Below, piece by piece: positions 7,641 to 15,655 of a DNA stretch of 64,000 bases (position 1 is its first letter; each line of letters opens with the position of its first letter). Where the stretch lies: assembly GCF_005280735.1 (NCBI RefSeq), contig NZ_CP040077.1, positions 62,001 through 126,000 on the forward strand. The letters are read 5' to 3'. The DNA comes from Trinickia violacea (GTDB taxonomy: Bacteria > Pseudomonadota > Gammaproteobacteria > Burkholderiales > Burkholderiaceae). Both the position numbers and the translations under genes were made by a program. The notes below the pieces were generated by a model. That model searched no databases. It had not been told where the DNA came from and was given only the letters and a program-made list of their open reading frames with translations.

Positions 7641-8815
7641 GCCGCGGTTTCCTCCTGATGGGCCCGCGCGATGATCTCGCACACGGTTTCTACCATCGCT
7701 TCGCGGACATGTGCGCCGACGGGCAACTCGAGCCAGGACGAGCAGAGGCGTGCGGTCACGGGCAGCGCAGCGGTTTGCCGCGCAACGACGCTCGCACGCG
7801 AGACGGCGCGCGCTTCCACGTTATCGAAGGCAAGCCGTTCGACCAGCGCGTCGCGCGACCTGCCGAAGACGCGCTCGTCCAACTCGACTAGAAGCGCCTG
7901 ATGATTCGAAGCGTCCACGCCGCCGGGTTCGACGACGCGCAGTCCGGCAATGGACGAAAGGCGCGCCCGGTACAGGTCGGTCAAAGACTGGTTGTGCGCT
8001 TGGTTGGCCGCGTAGTCGTCGAGACTCAGGAGACCGATCGCAGCCTGCGCTTCGGACATTCGCCCATTCGACGTTTTCACTACGGGCACAGGGCGACCTG
8101 CGCCATAGCTACTGCGAATGTTGCGCAGCCGCGCCGCGAGTTCGTCGTCATCCGTGGCGACGCATGCCCCGCCCGCAGCGTTCAGGACATTGGATTCGCT
8201 GAACGAGAAGACTTCGAGCGCGCCGAAGCGGCCTGCGCGACCGCCTCGCACCGTGCAGCCGAATGCATGCGTCGAATCGAACAACACCGGCAGGCCGCGA
8301 TCCCGCGCGAGGCTGGCAAGCGCCTCGGCGTCGCATGCGCCCCCCCACAGATTCGCGCCGATGATCGCATTGACGGCCGCGTCAACGGAGGCCCCGTCGA
8401 TTGTCGTGACCGCGCTGTCAAGGCAGATCTGGCCGGTGGCGGGGTCGACGTCGCAAGCCACCGCTTCGACGCCGCACCATGCGAGTGCGTGCTCGACGGC
8501 GCGATCGCAAACCCCCGGCACCAGCGCCTGTCCGGAGATGGCGAGCGCTTCGCTCGCCATCATCAAGCCGATGGTCGCGTTGGTGACGCAGACAGCATGT
8601 TTGACGCCGAGGAAGTCCTGCAAGCGTTGTTCGAGCTCCCGTGCGAGCGGGCCTTGGTTCGTGTAGTAACGCCGCTCGAAGATGCCGCGCATCGCGGCCT
8701 CATAGCGCTCCCATCCGGGCGCATTGCGTTGGCCGACGGCGAGCAACTGGGCGAAAGCGGGGGAGCCGCGATCGCGCATGGCCGATGGGGCGTCGATGGG
8801 CATAGTGATTGTCAC
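7637..8815 (-). CDS. DegT-fold protein with the PLP lysine replaced by Asn
   Basis: 392 residues. Clear DegT/DnrJ fold: YYTNQGPLARELEQRL near 50-65, VTNATIGLMMASEAL near 78-91 and the cofactor-ring aspartate Asp180 in LFDSTHAFG. Where the family has the aldimine lysine (SxHxTKxxN) this protein reads SFSESNVLNAAGG, so position 209 is Asn (codon AAT on the coding strand). Loss of this lysine is known in the dehydratase ColD, where His takes its place; Asn would need a different mechanism or a non-enzymatic role. The start overlaps the stop of the next DegT gene and its stop overlaps the WbqC start, both ATGA-type, so it is tightly coupled and likely works with them, perhaps as a heterodimer partner. 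Confidence 0.8.
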   Translation of the reverse strand: MTITMPIDAPSAMRDRGSPAFAQLLAVGQRNAPGWERYEAAMRGIFERRYYTNQGPLARELEQRLQDFLGVKHAVCVTNATIGLMMASEALAISGQALVPGVCDRAVEHALAWCGVEAVACDVDPATGQICLDSAVTTIDGASVDAAVNAIIGANLWGGACDAEALASLARDRGLPVLFDSTHAFGCTVRGGRAGRFGALEVFSFSESNVLNAAGGACVATDDDELAARLRNIRSSYGAGRPVPVVKTSNGRMSEAQAAIGLLSLDDYAANQAHNQSLTDLYRARLSSIAGLRVVEPGGVDASNHQALLVELDERVFGRSRDALVERLAFDNVEARAVSRASVVARQTAALPVTARLCSSWLELPVGAHVREAMVETVCEIIARAHQEETAA

Positions 8816-10005
8816 CGGGCGACCTCGCGGGTTTCGGCGCGCGCGTGGATTTCGCCGGCATGCGCCTCCACGAACGAAAGCAGCATGATCACTTCGTCAA
8901 TGTCATCCATCGTCACGAACTCGCCGCACGGCAGCAGCGCGAAGCGCTGCGCGAGGCGATCGGTCTGCGGCAATTCGGCAGGAACGTGCGGATAGGCCAT
9001 CGGTTTGGCGTGCAGCGGCGGAGAGTAGTAAGCGCGAGCGAGCACGTTTTCGGCATTCAGAATCTCGATCGTCAGTGATCGGGGCAGCGGCCAATCGTCG
9101 AGCAATTCGACCACGATGTTCTTGTAGCTCGTGCGGTGCGATTCATCGAACTCGATGAGGCGCACGCCCGGTACGCTCGGTAACGTCGTGCGATATCGCT
9201 CGTAACGTTCACGATTGCGCAGGGCTTGCACATCGAGTTCGTCGAGGTTCGCAAGCGCCATCGCCGCATGAACGTCGGCAAGCCGTGCGTCGAGGGAGCC
9301 AGGTTGCACTGTACTGCCGTCGCGCAACGTCGCAAGTTCGGCGGCGAGCGCTGCGTCGTTCGTCGTGACGTAGCCGCCCTCGAAGCCGTTAAGGAGTTTG
9401 CTCGCGTGCAGCGAAAAGCATTCGGCGTTTCCGAAGCGGCCCACACGGCCGGCTGCACATTCCTCGTAGACGGATTCGACGGAATCGAACATCAACGGGA
9501 TGCGGTGCCGCGTGGCGAGCTCGACTAGCCCTTCTACGTCGCAACAATTGACGATCGGGTGAACGCCAAGCAAAAGTGCCGTGTCGTCACCGATACATGC
9601 GCTCGCGGTAGCCGCGCTAATCGCGAGCGTTTTCGGGTCGACTTCGCAAAAGCGCGGCAACAGACCCGTCCAGGCGACCACGTCGGCCATGCGTCGATAG
9701 GTGAGCGACGGCATGACGACTTCACGCCTGCCTGGCCGGGCGAGCGCGGTCATGGTTGTCGCCAGTGCCCAGAAGCCACTGCAAAAGCTCACACAATGTG
9801 CCGTTTGGTGAAACTTTGCGAGGCGCGCTTCAAGCTGCATCGTCACCGCACCCGGCGCCGTGCCCGCTTGACCATAAGCGTCGCGCGAATACTCGAGGAA
9901 GCGATCGAAATCCGGCCGTACGAGGTTCGAGGTCGACTTCGGGACAGAAAACAGGGGCTTGGCGCCGAACAACGCCAGGTCGGCGGCGCTCGACTTCTGA
10001 ATCAT
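8812..10005 (-). CDS. DegT/DnrJ/EryC1/StrS aminotransferase
   Basis: 397 residues. PLP type I fold with Asp174 (MFDSVESVYEE) and the aldimine Lys203 in SLHASKLLNGFEGGY. The substrate-binding and N-terminal segments differ from the plus-strand aminotransferase at 4737, so a different sugar or a different carbon is likely. Upstream it overlaps the methyltransferase gene by four bases and downstream it overlaps the lysine-less paralogue, so methyltransferase, active aminotransferase, inactive-looking paralogue and WbqC-like protein are translated as a coupled block. Role: amination of a keto sugar nucleotide for the island's glycan (inference). Confidence 0.85.
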   Translation of the reverse strand: MIQKSSAADLALFGAKPLFSVPKSTSNLVRPDFDRFLEYSRDAYGQAGTAPGAVTMQLEARLAKFHQTAHCVSFCSGFWALATTMTALARPGRREVVMPSLTYRRMADVVAWTGLLPRFCEVDPKTLAISAATASACIGDDTALLLGVHPIVNCCDVEGLVELATRHRIPLMFDSVESVYEECAAGRVGRFGNAECFSLHASKLLNGFEGGYVTTNDAALAAELATLRDGSTVQPGSLDARLADVHAAMALANLDELDVQALRNRERYERYRTTLPSVPGVRLIEFDESHRTSYKNIVVELLDDWPLPRSLTIEILNAENVLARAYYSPPLHAKPMAYPHVPAELPQTDRLAQRFALLPCGEFVTMDDIDEVIMLLSFVEAHAGEIHARAETREVAR

Positions 10006-10769
10006 TGCACGGGTCCTGGGTTGGCTTGCTCGCGCGATGCGTTGGGCGCCGACCGGCGGTGAAGCACGACGTCGTAACGGTAATACCCGGAGAAGTAACC
10101 CTCCGGCATGGTTCCGAATTCGGTATCCCAGCCGGCGCCGGCAGCCAGCGCAGCAAATTCGGCTCGCGTGCGCCAGATGCCGATCCGCGCGCGAGGGTCG
10201 GTGAGCTCACCCGGCTCAGGGATGCGTGGTGCGTAAAATGCCGCGGCGCGTTCGCCGTCGGGCACATTACCGATGAAGACGCGGTCGACGTTGACGAATC
10301 GGCTGTGCAGCGTTTGCAATGTCGTTTGCGCCTCTTGCTCGGAAAGGTACGAGAAGCTCGCGTAACACATGACTTTAGTGAAGCGCTCGGGCATGGTTTC
10401 GGCGCAAACATACTCGGCAGCACCGCTGGCCGCGAAGGTGAATTGCGGCGGCGCGGCGAAATGCTGATTCGCGATGTCGATCATGTACGACGAGATGTCC
10501 ACGCCGACGAGCGACGAGCAGGCACGGAAGAGTCGCGCCGACAGCGCCCCGTTACCGCACGCGAGGTCGAGCACGATATCTTTGGGCTCGATCGCGAGAT
10601 GCCGGCGGATCGCTTGCATGATCATGTCGACGTGTTCCTCGGACACGACCTTGCCGCCCACGGTGCGTTTGACTTGTGCCCAAAAGTCGCCGGGGGCGCA
10701 AGTTCTCGCATGCTCGTCGTAATCGACGGTCGGATAGTTGCGCGTCGCACTCGGATTGGGATGGTTCAT
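10002..10769 (-). CDS. class I SAM-dependent methyltransferase
   Basis: 255 residues. SAM-binding motif I is VLDLACGNGAL at residues 66-76, followed by the acidic end of strand 2 in LVGVDISSYMI and a motif-IV-like VMCYASFSYL. It resembles small-molecule or sugar methyltransferases of the UbiE/Methyltransf_25 type. No zinc site, unlike the methyltransferase half of the fusion at 2990. The stop overlaps the following DegT start, and the gene begins 24 bases after the GT2 gene on the same strand. The substrate is probably a sugar nucleotide or glycan of the island; not provable here. Confidence 0.82.
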   Translation of the reverse strand: MNHPNPSATRNYPTVDYDEHARTCAPGDFWAQVKRTVGGKVVSEEHVDMIMQAIRRHLAIEPKDIVLDLACGNGALSARLFRACSSLVGVDISSYMIDIANQHFAAPPQFTFAASGAAEYVCAETMPERFTKVMCYASFSYLSEQEAQTTLQTLHSRFVNVDRVFIGNVPDGERAAAFYAPRIPEPGELTDPRARIGIWRTRAEFAALAAGAGWDTEFGTMPEGYFSGYYRYDVVLHRRSAPNASREQANPGPVQ

Positions 10770-10793
10770 GGTTTTGCGAAGTCAGTCGAGCGG

Positions 10794-11795
10794 CTATTGG
10801 GCGGACGGTTGTACGGACGCGAGTCGGGCGCGTGCAGCCGCTTCCTTTCGCTGAGCGACACGTTGAGCCACGTTGGCGCGTGCATAGGCGAAGTCGGCCT
10901 GGAAGCGTTCCGACGAGAGAAGCTCCGCCGGTGGCCTTGCCGTCAGTTCTTCAAGATTGGCGGCAAGGCGCGCGATCTCCGGCAGCACGCCCGCGAAGTT
11001 GGCGTACAGGGCTTGCAAACGGTGCTTCGCACTTTCGAGCACCGCCCCATGAAGGTTGCCGGCGGCGGCCTCGCTGCGCACCAGCAGCTCCCATTCATAG
11101 AGACCCGCGCTGAAATTCCAGCTCATAACGGCCGACAACTGGCCCGCATGTCGCCGAAAGGCGCTCAGGTAGCCGCCTACTGCGACGAGCGGCGCCTGCT
11201 CGGCTATGTTGAGGAACATGGCGACGTCGCTGCCGAGAAAGTCGAGTTTCAAGCCTCGATAGTCGACGATGCGTTCGACGTCGATCCGCTCGCGATCAAC
11301 CATCACGTTACTCGGCTCGCCGATGAAGTTATTGAGTCCGGCGACCATTTGTTGTACGAGATAGGCGCGGTCGACGAGTGCCGTTTGTCCCACCTGCAGC
11401 AGCGGCTGCGGGGTGCCGAGCACCTTGCCGTCACCGTCGATCACCACCCGGTCGTGAAATGCAAGGGCCGAATTGGGGTTTGCGGTGAGCGCCGCCGACA
11501 GCACCTCGATCGAAGCCGGCATCAAAACGTCGTCGTCGCACAGCCATTTGACGTACTTGCCGCTCGCTCGCTTCCAGAGGGCCTGGAAGTTGAGCGTGCC
11601 TCTCTGGAAACCATGATGGAAGTAGCGGATTCGCGGATCGTCGAAGCTTTTGACGAGGGCTTCCAGATGAGCCTCCGGCGTGTCATCGCCGATGAGGATC
11701 TCGAAGTCCTGCAGTGTCTGGCGCAGGGCACTGACGATTGCCTCGCGCAGGTGCCCGGCCTTATAGGCGGGAATCAAAATGCTGACCAAAGCCAT
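10794..11795 (-). CDS. family 2 glycosyltransferase
   Basis: 333 residues. GT-A fold with SILIPAYKA at 5-13, LIGDDTPE near 34-41 and the DxD-type CDDD at 86-89 followed by VLMPAS. It aligns over its length with the first 310 residues of the GT2-methyltransferase fusion at 2990-4717, including RYFHHGFQ and VAGLNNFIGEPSN, so the two are paralogues. The start has AAGGG seven bases upstream. First gene of the operon running down to the WbqC-like gene. Cytoplasmic; no membrane segment seen. Likely transfers a sugar onto flagellin or onto a sugar already on it. Confidence 0.85.
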   Translation of the reverse strand: MALVSILIPAYKAGHLREAIVSALRQTLQDFEILIGDDTPEAHLEALVKSFDDPRIRYFHHGFQRGTLNFQALWKRASGKYVKWLCDDDVLMPASIEVLSAALTANPNSALAFHDRVVIDGDGKVLGTPQPLLQVGQTALVDRAYLVQQMVAGLNNFIGEPSNVMVDRERIDVERIVDYRGLKLDFLGSDVAMFLNIAEQAPLVAVGGYLSAFRRHAGQLSAVMSWNFSAGLYEWELLVRSEAAAGNLHGAVLESAKHRLQALYANFAGVLPEIARLAANLEELTARPPAELLSSERFQADFAYARANVAQRVAQRKEAAARARLASVQPSAQ

Positions 11796-11904
11796 GTGAG
11801 AACCCTTTTTTCATCGTTCGACCCGCACTTTAGCTTCGCTAGTGACGATTCAATGGCGCAAAAAGAGCCCCAATTCCGCGGCAATTCCGAAGCTTCGCGG
11901 CCGC

Positions 11905-12774
11905 TCAGGCTTGCGGCGCCGCCGCGTTGCGCGCTCTTCGCGCGGTCTGAATGAGCGTCTCGCGAATTTGCAGGAATATCTGCAAGTAGCTGGCTCGGCC
12001 CGTTTCGATCGCTGCAGTCTTCAATGCGTCGAGCACCGACAGATCGACAGGGTAGGGACTGACCATCGACCCCGACATCGGCAACTGAATCGGGTCGTAT
12101 TGCTTCACGCGCCAATGGGGCTCGGCCGCGAGGAGCAGCGACACGACGCGCTCGATGATGAACACCTTCGACGGAGCGAAGTCGCGTCCATAGACGGCCG
12201 GCGCGTTCAATTGGCCGCTGAGCGCGCTGTTGCCGGTTTCCGCGATCGCAAAGAGCGTTTCGCACATTTCGAGCCAACGGCGCCAAAACGCCGGTGTGGC
12301 CACAAAGTAATTGCAAAAGATGCTGTGGCGCGAATCCATTGGCACCGCATGCGCATCGATGCCCGGCGCGATGAGCGCGACGCTCTGCTCGAAGACTGGC
12401 CAAATGCCGGGCTGATTTGTCGCTGCCTGCTCGAAAGTGTTCAGATAGATGGCGCTCTGATCGAAGAACGGCGAGAACGAGATGACGTCGGCGTCGCTTT
12501 GCACGCTTGCGATGAATGCGTTGACGGCGCTCGAGCGGAGCGTGGTCTTTTGGCCGAACTTCGGTGAAAAGAAGCCGTAGAGCGTGTTTTCGTCGAGCGC
12601 ATGCCCGAGCAGAAACTTGCGGATGGGCCAGTATTCGCGCCAGTCGGGCCGCTCCCCGCAATTGTCGAGCGGGATGAAGCCCGGATCGAGTTGAAGGCGC
12701 GTTTCGTCGGAGTAGTAGATCTGGCGAATTTCGACCGACCGTCCGCCGGACGATGGCTTCGAAAGTTCAAGCAA
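11905..12774 (-). CDS. conserved protein of unknown family in the glycosylation island
   Basis: 289 residues from a TTG, with GGAGG 11 bases upstream, slightly far. The protein is soluble, with a characteristic N-terminal half: IRQIYYSDETR, PLDNCGERPDWREYWPIR and LYGFFSPKFGQKT. The last two look like conserved active-site surroundings, and VISFSPFFDQ follows. No GT-A DxD, Rossmann or TPR pattern is apparent. It lies between the GT2 operon and the divergent StrF-like/GT41 genes, so a role in protein glycosylation is likely. It could be a distant glycosyltransferase, but I cannot assign a fold. A more internal start is possible because residues 1-14 look unstructured. Confidence 0.6.
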   Translation of the reverse strand: MLELSKPSSGGRSVEIRQIYYSDETRLQLDPGFIPLDNCGERPDWREYWPIRKFLLGHALDENTLYGFFSPKFGQKTTLRSSAVNAFIASVQSDADVISFSPFFDQSAIYLNTFEQAATNQPGIWPVFEQSVALIAPGIDAHAVPMDSRHSIFCNYFVATPAFWRRWLEMCETLFAIAETGNSALSGQLNAPAVYGRDFAPSKVFIIERVVSLLLAAEPHWRVKQYDPIQLPMSGSMVSPYPVDLSVLDALKTAAIETGRASYLQIFLQIRETLIQTARRARNAAAPQA

Positions 12775-13102
12775 AGGATTGCCTCCGGTGATTGCGCGAT
12801 TCTCATGCGCGGCAAGCGCCGCGCGTGAGAAGCCGCAGGATGGCGAGAGTGTGATGGTTGGGCTTCAGGTTGTATCGATCGAACAAGGCGTGGTTTCAGG
12901 CTCAATTCCCGATGTTCGAATAGGCGAAAGCCGGCCTCTCGCCAGCCAGGGTGCCGGTGGCGCGGCGCAGTTCTGAAAATGAACGGGAAACGACGTGCTT
13001 TTCCTGCGATTGAAGAACGTACGGCAAGGCTATGCTGCGGTCTATTGTCAGATGCGGCGTGAACGCGCTGTATCAGCCCGAATTGATTTCCGATCCCCAC
13101 CG
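12775..13102. other. divergent intergenic region inside the glycosylation island
   Basis: About 330 bases separate two divergent transcription units and must hold both promoters. I see no coding frame with a good start and no clear consensus promoter or terminator. A frame open through the region on the minus strand is a shadow continuing from the neighbouring gene. Confidence 0.5.
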
Positions 13103-13786
13103 ATGAAGCCGATCCGACTCGTATGTGGCACCCGGCATTCCGACGCGACCTTCGCCGCGCAATCCGCGCTCGGCCGCTCGCTGAAGCTGTACGATCACCA
13201 GCCGCCGCAGCAGCTGGTGCTGTTCGACAACAACAGCAAAGGCCTGTCGACGATCTACAACCGCGCGATCGAGCACGCCCGGGAGAACCCTGCGATTCTC
13301 GTCTTCATCCATGACGACATCTCGATCTGCGACTTCTTCTGGGCCGATCGGATTGTCGAAGCCGTCAAGCACTTCGACGTCGTGGGCCTCGCCGGCAACA
13401 CGCGCCGCATGCCGCGCCAGCCGTCCTGGGCGTTCACGCCCGAGATGCAATGGGACCGCCGCGAGTTCCTGAGCGGCGTCGTCGGGCACGGCAAGGGCTT
13501 TCCGTGCGACGTCGTTTCGCGCTTCGGCCCATCGGGCCAAGCGTGCAAGCTGCTCGACGGCCTCATGCTCGTGGCCGACAGCGAGCGGCTCATCGAAAGC
13601 GGCCTGCGCTTCGACGAGCAGTTCGACTTCCATTTCTACGACCTGGACTTCTGTCGCCAGGTCGAGCTGAAGGGCCTGACGATGGGCACTTGGCCGATCA
13701 GCGTCGTCCACGAAAGCGGCGGTGCGTTCGGCTCGCCGTCGTGGCGCGCGGCCTACGAGCGTTATCTGCGCAAATATGGCGAGTGA
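13103..13786 (+). CDS. StrF/GT2-like glycosyltransferase
   Basis: 227 residues from the ATG at 13103 (MKPIRLVCGTRHSD); upstream in-frame codons do not look coding. Residues 36-75 carry QQLVLFDNNSKGLS, YNRAI and FIHDDISICD, with HDD at 70-72 as the probable metal/nucleotide site. HFYDLDFCRQ and VVHESGG in the second half are typical of the small glycosyltransferase-like proteins related to StrF (Glyco_tranf_2_5 type). It overlaps or nearly abuts the first GT41 gene and heads a plus-strand operon of four glycosylation genes ending next to the flagellin cluster. Confidence 0.75.
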   Translation: MKPIRLVCGTRHSDATFAAQSALGRSLKLYDHQPPQQLVLFDNNSKGLSTIYNRAIEHARENPAILVFIHDDISICDFFWADRIVEAVKHFDVVGLAGNTRRMPRQPSWAFTPEMQWDRREFLSGVVGHGKGFPCDVVSRFGPSGQACKLLDGLMLVADSERLIESGLRFDEQFDFHFYDLDFCRQVELKGLTMGTWPISVVHESGGAFGSPSWRAAYERYLRKYGE

Positions 13787-13790
13787 ACCG

Positions 13791-15590
13791 ATGCCGGCGG
13801 CGGGCCGGCTTCCCCAGCCGATCGAAGTCGGCCTCGCGCATCAGCAAGCCGGGCGCCTCGCCGAAGCGGCGGCCGTCTACAAGCACATTCTCGCCGTCCA
13901 GCCGAATCATCCCGACGCGCTGCATCTGCTCGGGCTCGTCGCCTATCTCGAAGGCAACTACGGGGCGTCGGCCGATCTCATCATGAGCGCGCTGAGCCAC
14001 CGCGAGAGCGAGATCTATTACGGCAACCTCGGCAATGCGTTTGCCGCGCTCAGCAAGCACGCGGCGGCCGCCGAGTGCTTTCGTTGCGCCATCGCGCTCA
14101 AGCCCGACTACATACACGCCCACAACAACCTCGGCAACATGCTGCGCGAGTGCGGCCAGTACGACGCGGCCGTGCAGAGCTTCAAGACCGTCATCGCGCT
14201 GAAGCCCGATCATGCCGAGGCGTACAACAACCTGGCCAATGTGCTGGTCGATCTCGGCGACCTCGACGCCGCGATCGACGCCTACCGAAAGGCGATCGCG
14301 CTGCGGCCGGACCTGCTCACGACGCGCAGCAATCTGCTGTTCATCCTCAGCTACCGCGAGCGTCTCGCGCCGTCCGACTACCTGTCGCAGGCGCTCGACT
14401 TCGGCCGCGCGGCGACGGCCCAGGCGCGACCGTGGTCGGAGTGGCATGTGCCGCTGGCAAGCCGGCGTGACGGGCCGTTGCGCGTAGGCCTCGTTTCCGG
14501 CGATTTCAAGGTCCATCCGACCGGGATTTTTATCGAGAGCATCCTCGCGCATATCGACGCGAGACGGATCGAGCTCGTCGCGTATCCGACGCAGCGGATC
14601 GAAGACGAGCTGACCGCGCGCATCAAGCCGCGCTTCTCGGCGTGGACGAATCTCGCATCGCTCACCGACGAGGCGGCCGCCCGCCGGATTCGCGACGACC
14701 GGATCGACATTCTCGTCGACGTGTCCGGCCACATGAACCACAACCGCCTGCCGCTGTTCGCATGGCGGCCGGCGCCGGTGCAGGCGAGCTGGCTCGGCTA
14801 CTTCGCGAGCACCGGGCTGCCCGCAATGGACTACGTGATCGGCGACGCACACGTGCTGCCGGCCGCCAGCGAGAGCCAGTTTTCCGAGCGGCTCTGGCGC
14901 CTGCCCGACAGCTATCTCTGCTTCACGCCGCCTGAAGAGAACGTGGCGGTCGGGACGCCGCCGCTTGCCGCGCGGGGGCACATGACGTTCGGCTGCTTCA
15001 ACCACCTGATGAAGATGAACGACACGGTGGTCGCCGTGTGGGCGCGCATCCTCCACGCGGTGCCCGGCTCGCGTCTTTTCCTGAAGGCCAAGCAGCTCGA
15101 CGACGCCGCCACGCGCAACGAGACGCTCAGGCGCTTCGCCGCCGTGGGCATCGGCGCCGAACGGCTGATTCTCGAGGGCCGCTCGCCGCGCCATGAATAC
15201 TTCGAAGCGTACAACCGCGTCGACATCGCGCTGAGCCCGTTCCCTTATCCGGGCGGGACGACGAGCGTCGAAGGACTCTGGATGGGCGTGCCCGTTCTGT
15301 GCCGCCGCGGCGACCGGTTTCTCGCGAACATCTGCACGAGCCTGCTGCACTCGGCCGGACTCGAGGCGTGGATCGCGGCCGACAACGACGACTACGTTGC
15401 GAAAGCCATCGCGTTTGCACGCGACCCCGAGCGGCTCGCCGCGCTGCGCGGCTCCTTGCGCGCGACGCTGCTCGCCTCGCCGCTGTGCGACGCCGCACGC
15501 TATGCGCGCAATCTCGAAGCGGCGTTCGAAGGGATCTGGCGCGAGCGCGTGGCGCAACTGGGTGCGCCGCCGCAAGATTCTGCGCCCTGA
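13791..15590 (+). CDS. TPR-containing O-GlcNAc transferase-like glycosyltransferase (GT41), copy 1
   Basis: 599 residues from the ATG four bases after the previous stop; the ATG at 13776 is an alternative that overlaps the upstream gene. Residues about 10-190 are TPR repeats (HNNLGNMLRECGQYDAA, YNNLANVLVDLGDLDAA). Residues about 230-590 form the GT41 catalytic region of the SPINDLY/OGT type: LVSGDFKVHPTG, VDVSGHMNHNRLPLFAWRPA, SWLGYFASTGLPAMDYVIGD, FGCFNHLMKMND and PFPYPGGTTSVEGLWMGVPV. Family enzymes transfer GlcNAc or another sugar from a nucleotide donor to Ser/Thr of proteins. First of three tandem paralogues upstream of fliTDC; likely flagellin O-glycosylation. Confidence 0.88.
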   Translation: MPAAGRLPQPIEVGLAHQQAGRLAEAAAVYKHILAVQPNHPDALHLLGLVAYLEGNYGASADLIMSALSHRESEIYYGNLGNAFAALSKHAAAAECFRCAIALKPDYIHAHNNLGNMLRECGQYDAAVQSFKTVIALKPDHAEAYNNLANVLVDLGDLDAAIDAYRKAIALRPDLLTTRSNLLFILSYRERLAPSDYLSQALDFGRAATAQARPWSEWHVPLASRRDGPLRVGLVSGDFKVHPTGIFIESILAHIDARRIELVAYPTQRIEDELTARIKPRFSAWTNLASLTDEAAARRIRDDRIDILVDVSGHMNHNRLPLFAWRPAPVQASWLGYFASTGLPAMDYVIGDAHVLPAASESQFSERLWRLPDSYLCFTPPEENVAVGTPPLAARGHMTFGCFNHLMKMNDTVVAVWARILHAVPGSRLFLKAKQLDDAATRNETLRRFAAVGIGAERLILEGRSPRHEYFEAYNRVDIALSPFPYPGGTTSVEGLWMGVPVLCRRGDRFLANICTSLLHSAGLEAWIAADNDDYVAKAIAFARDPERLAALRGSLRATLLASPLCDAARYARNLEAAFEGIWRERVAQLGAPPQDSAP

Positions 15591-15655
15591 GCGCGGCGGC
15601 GCGATCGTCTAGGCATGCCTCGCTCCGCTGCCGTTTCCTCATCCACGGACTATCC

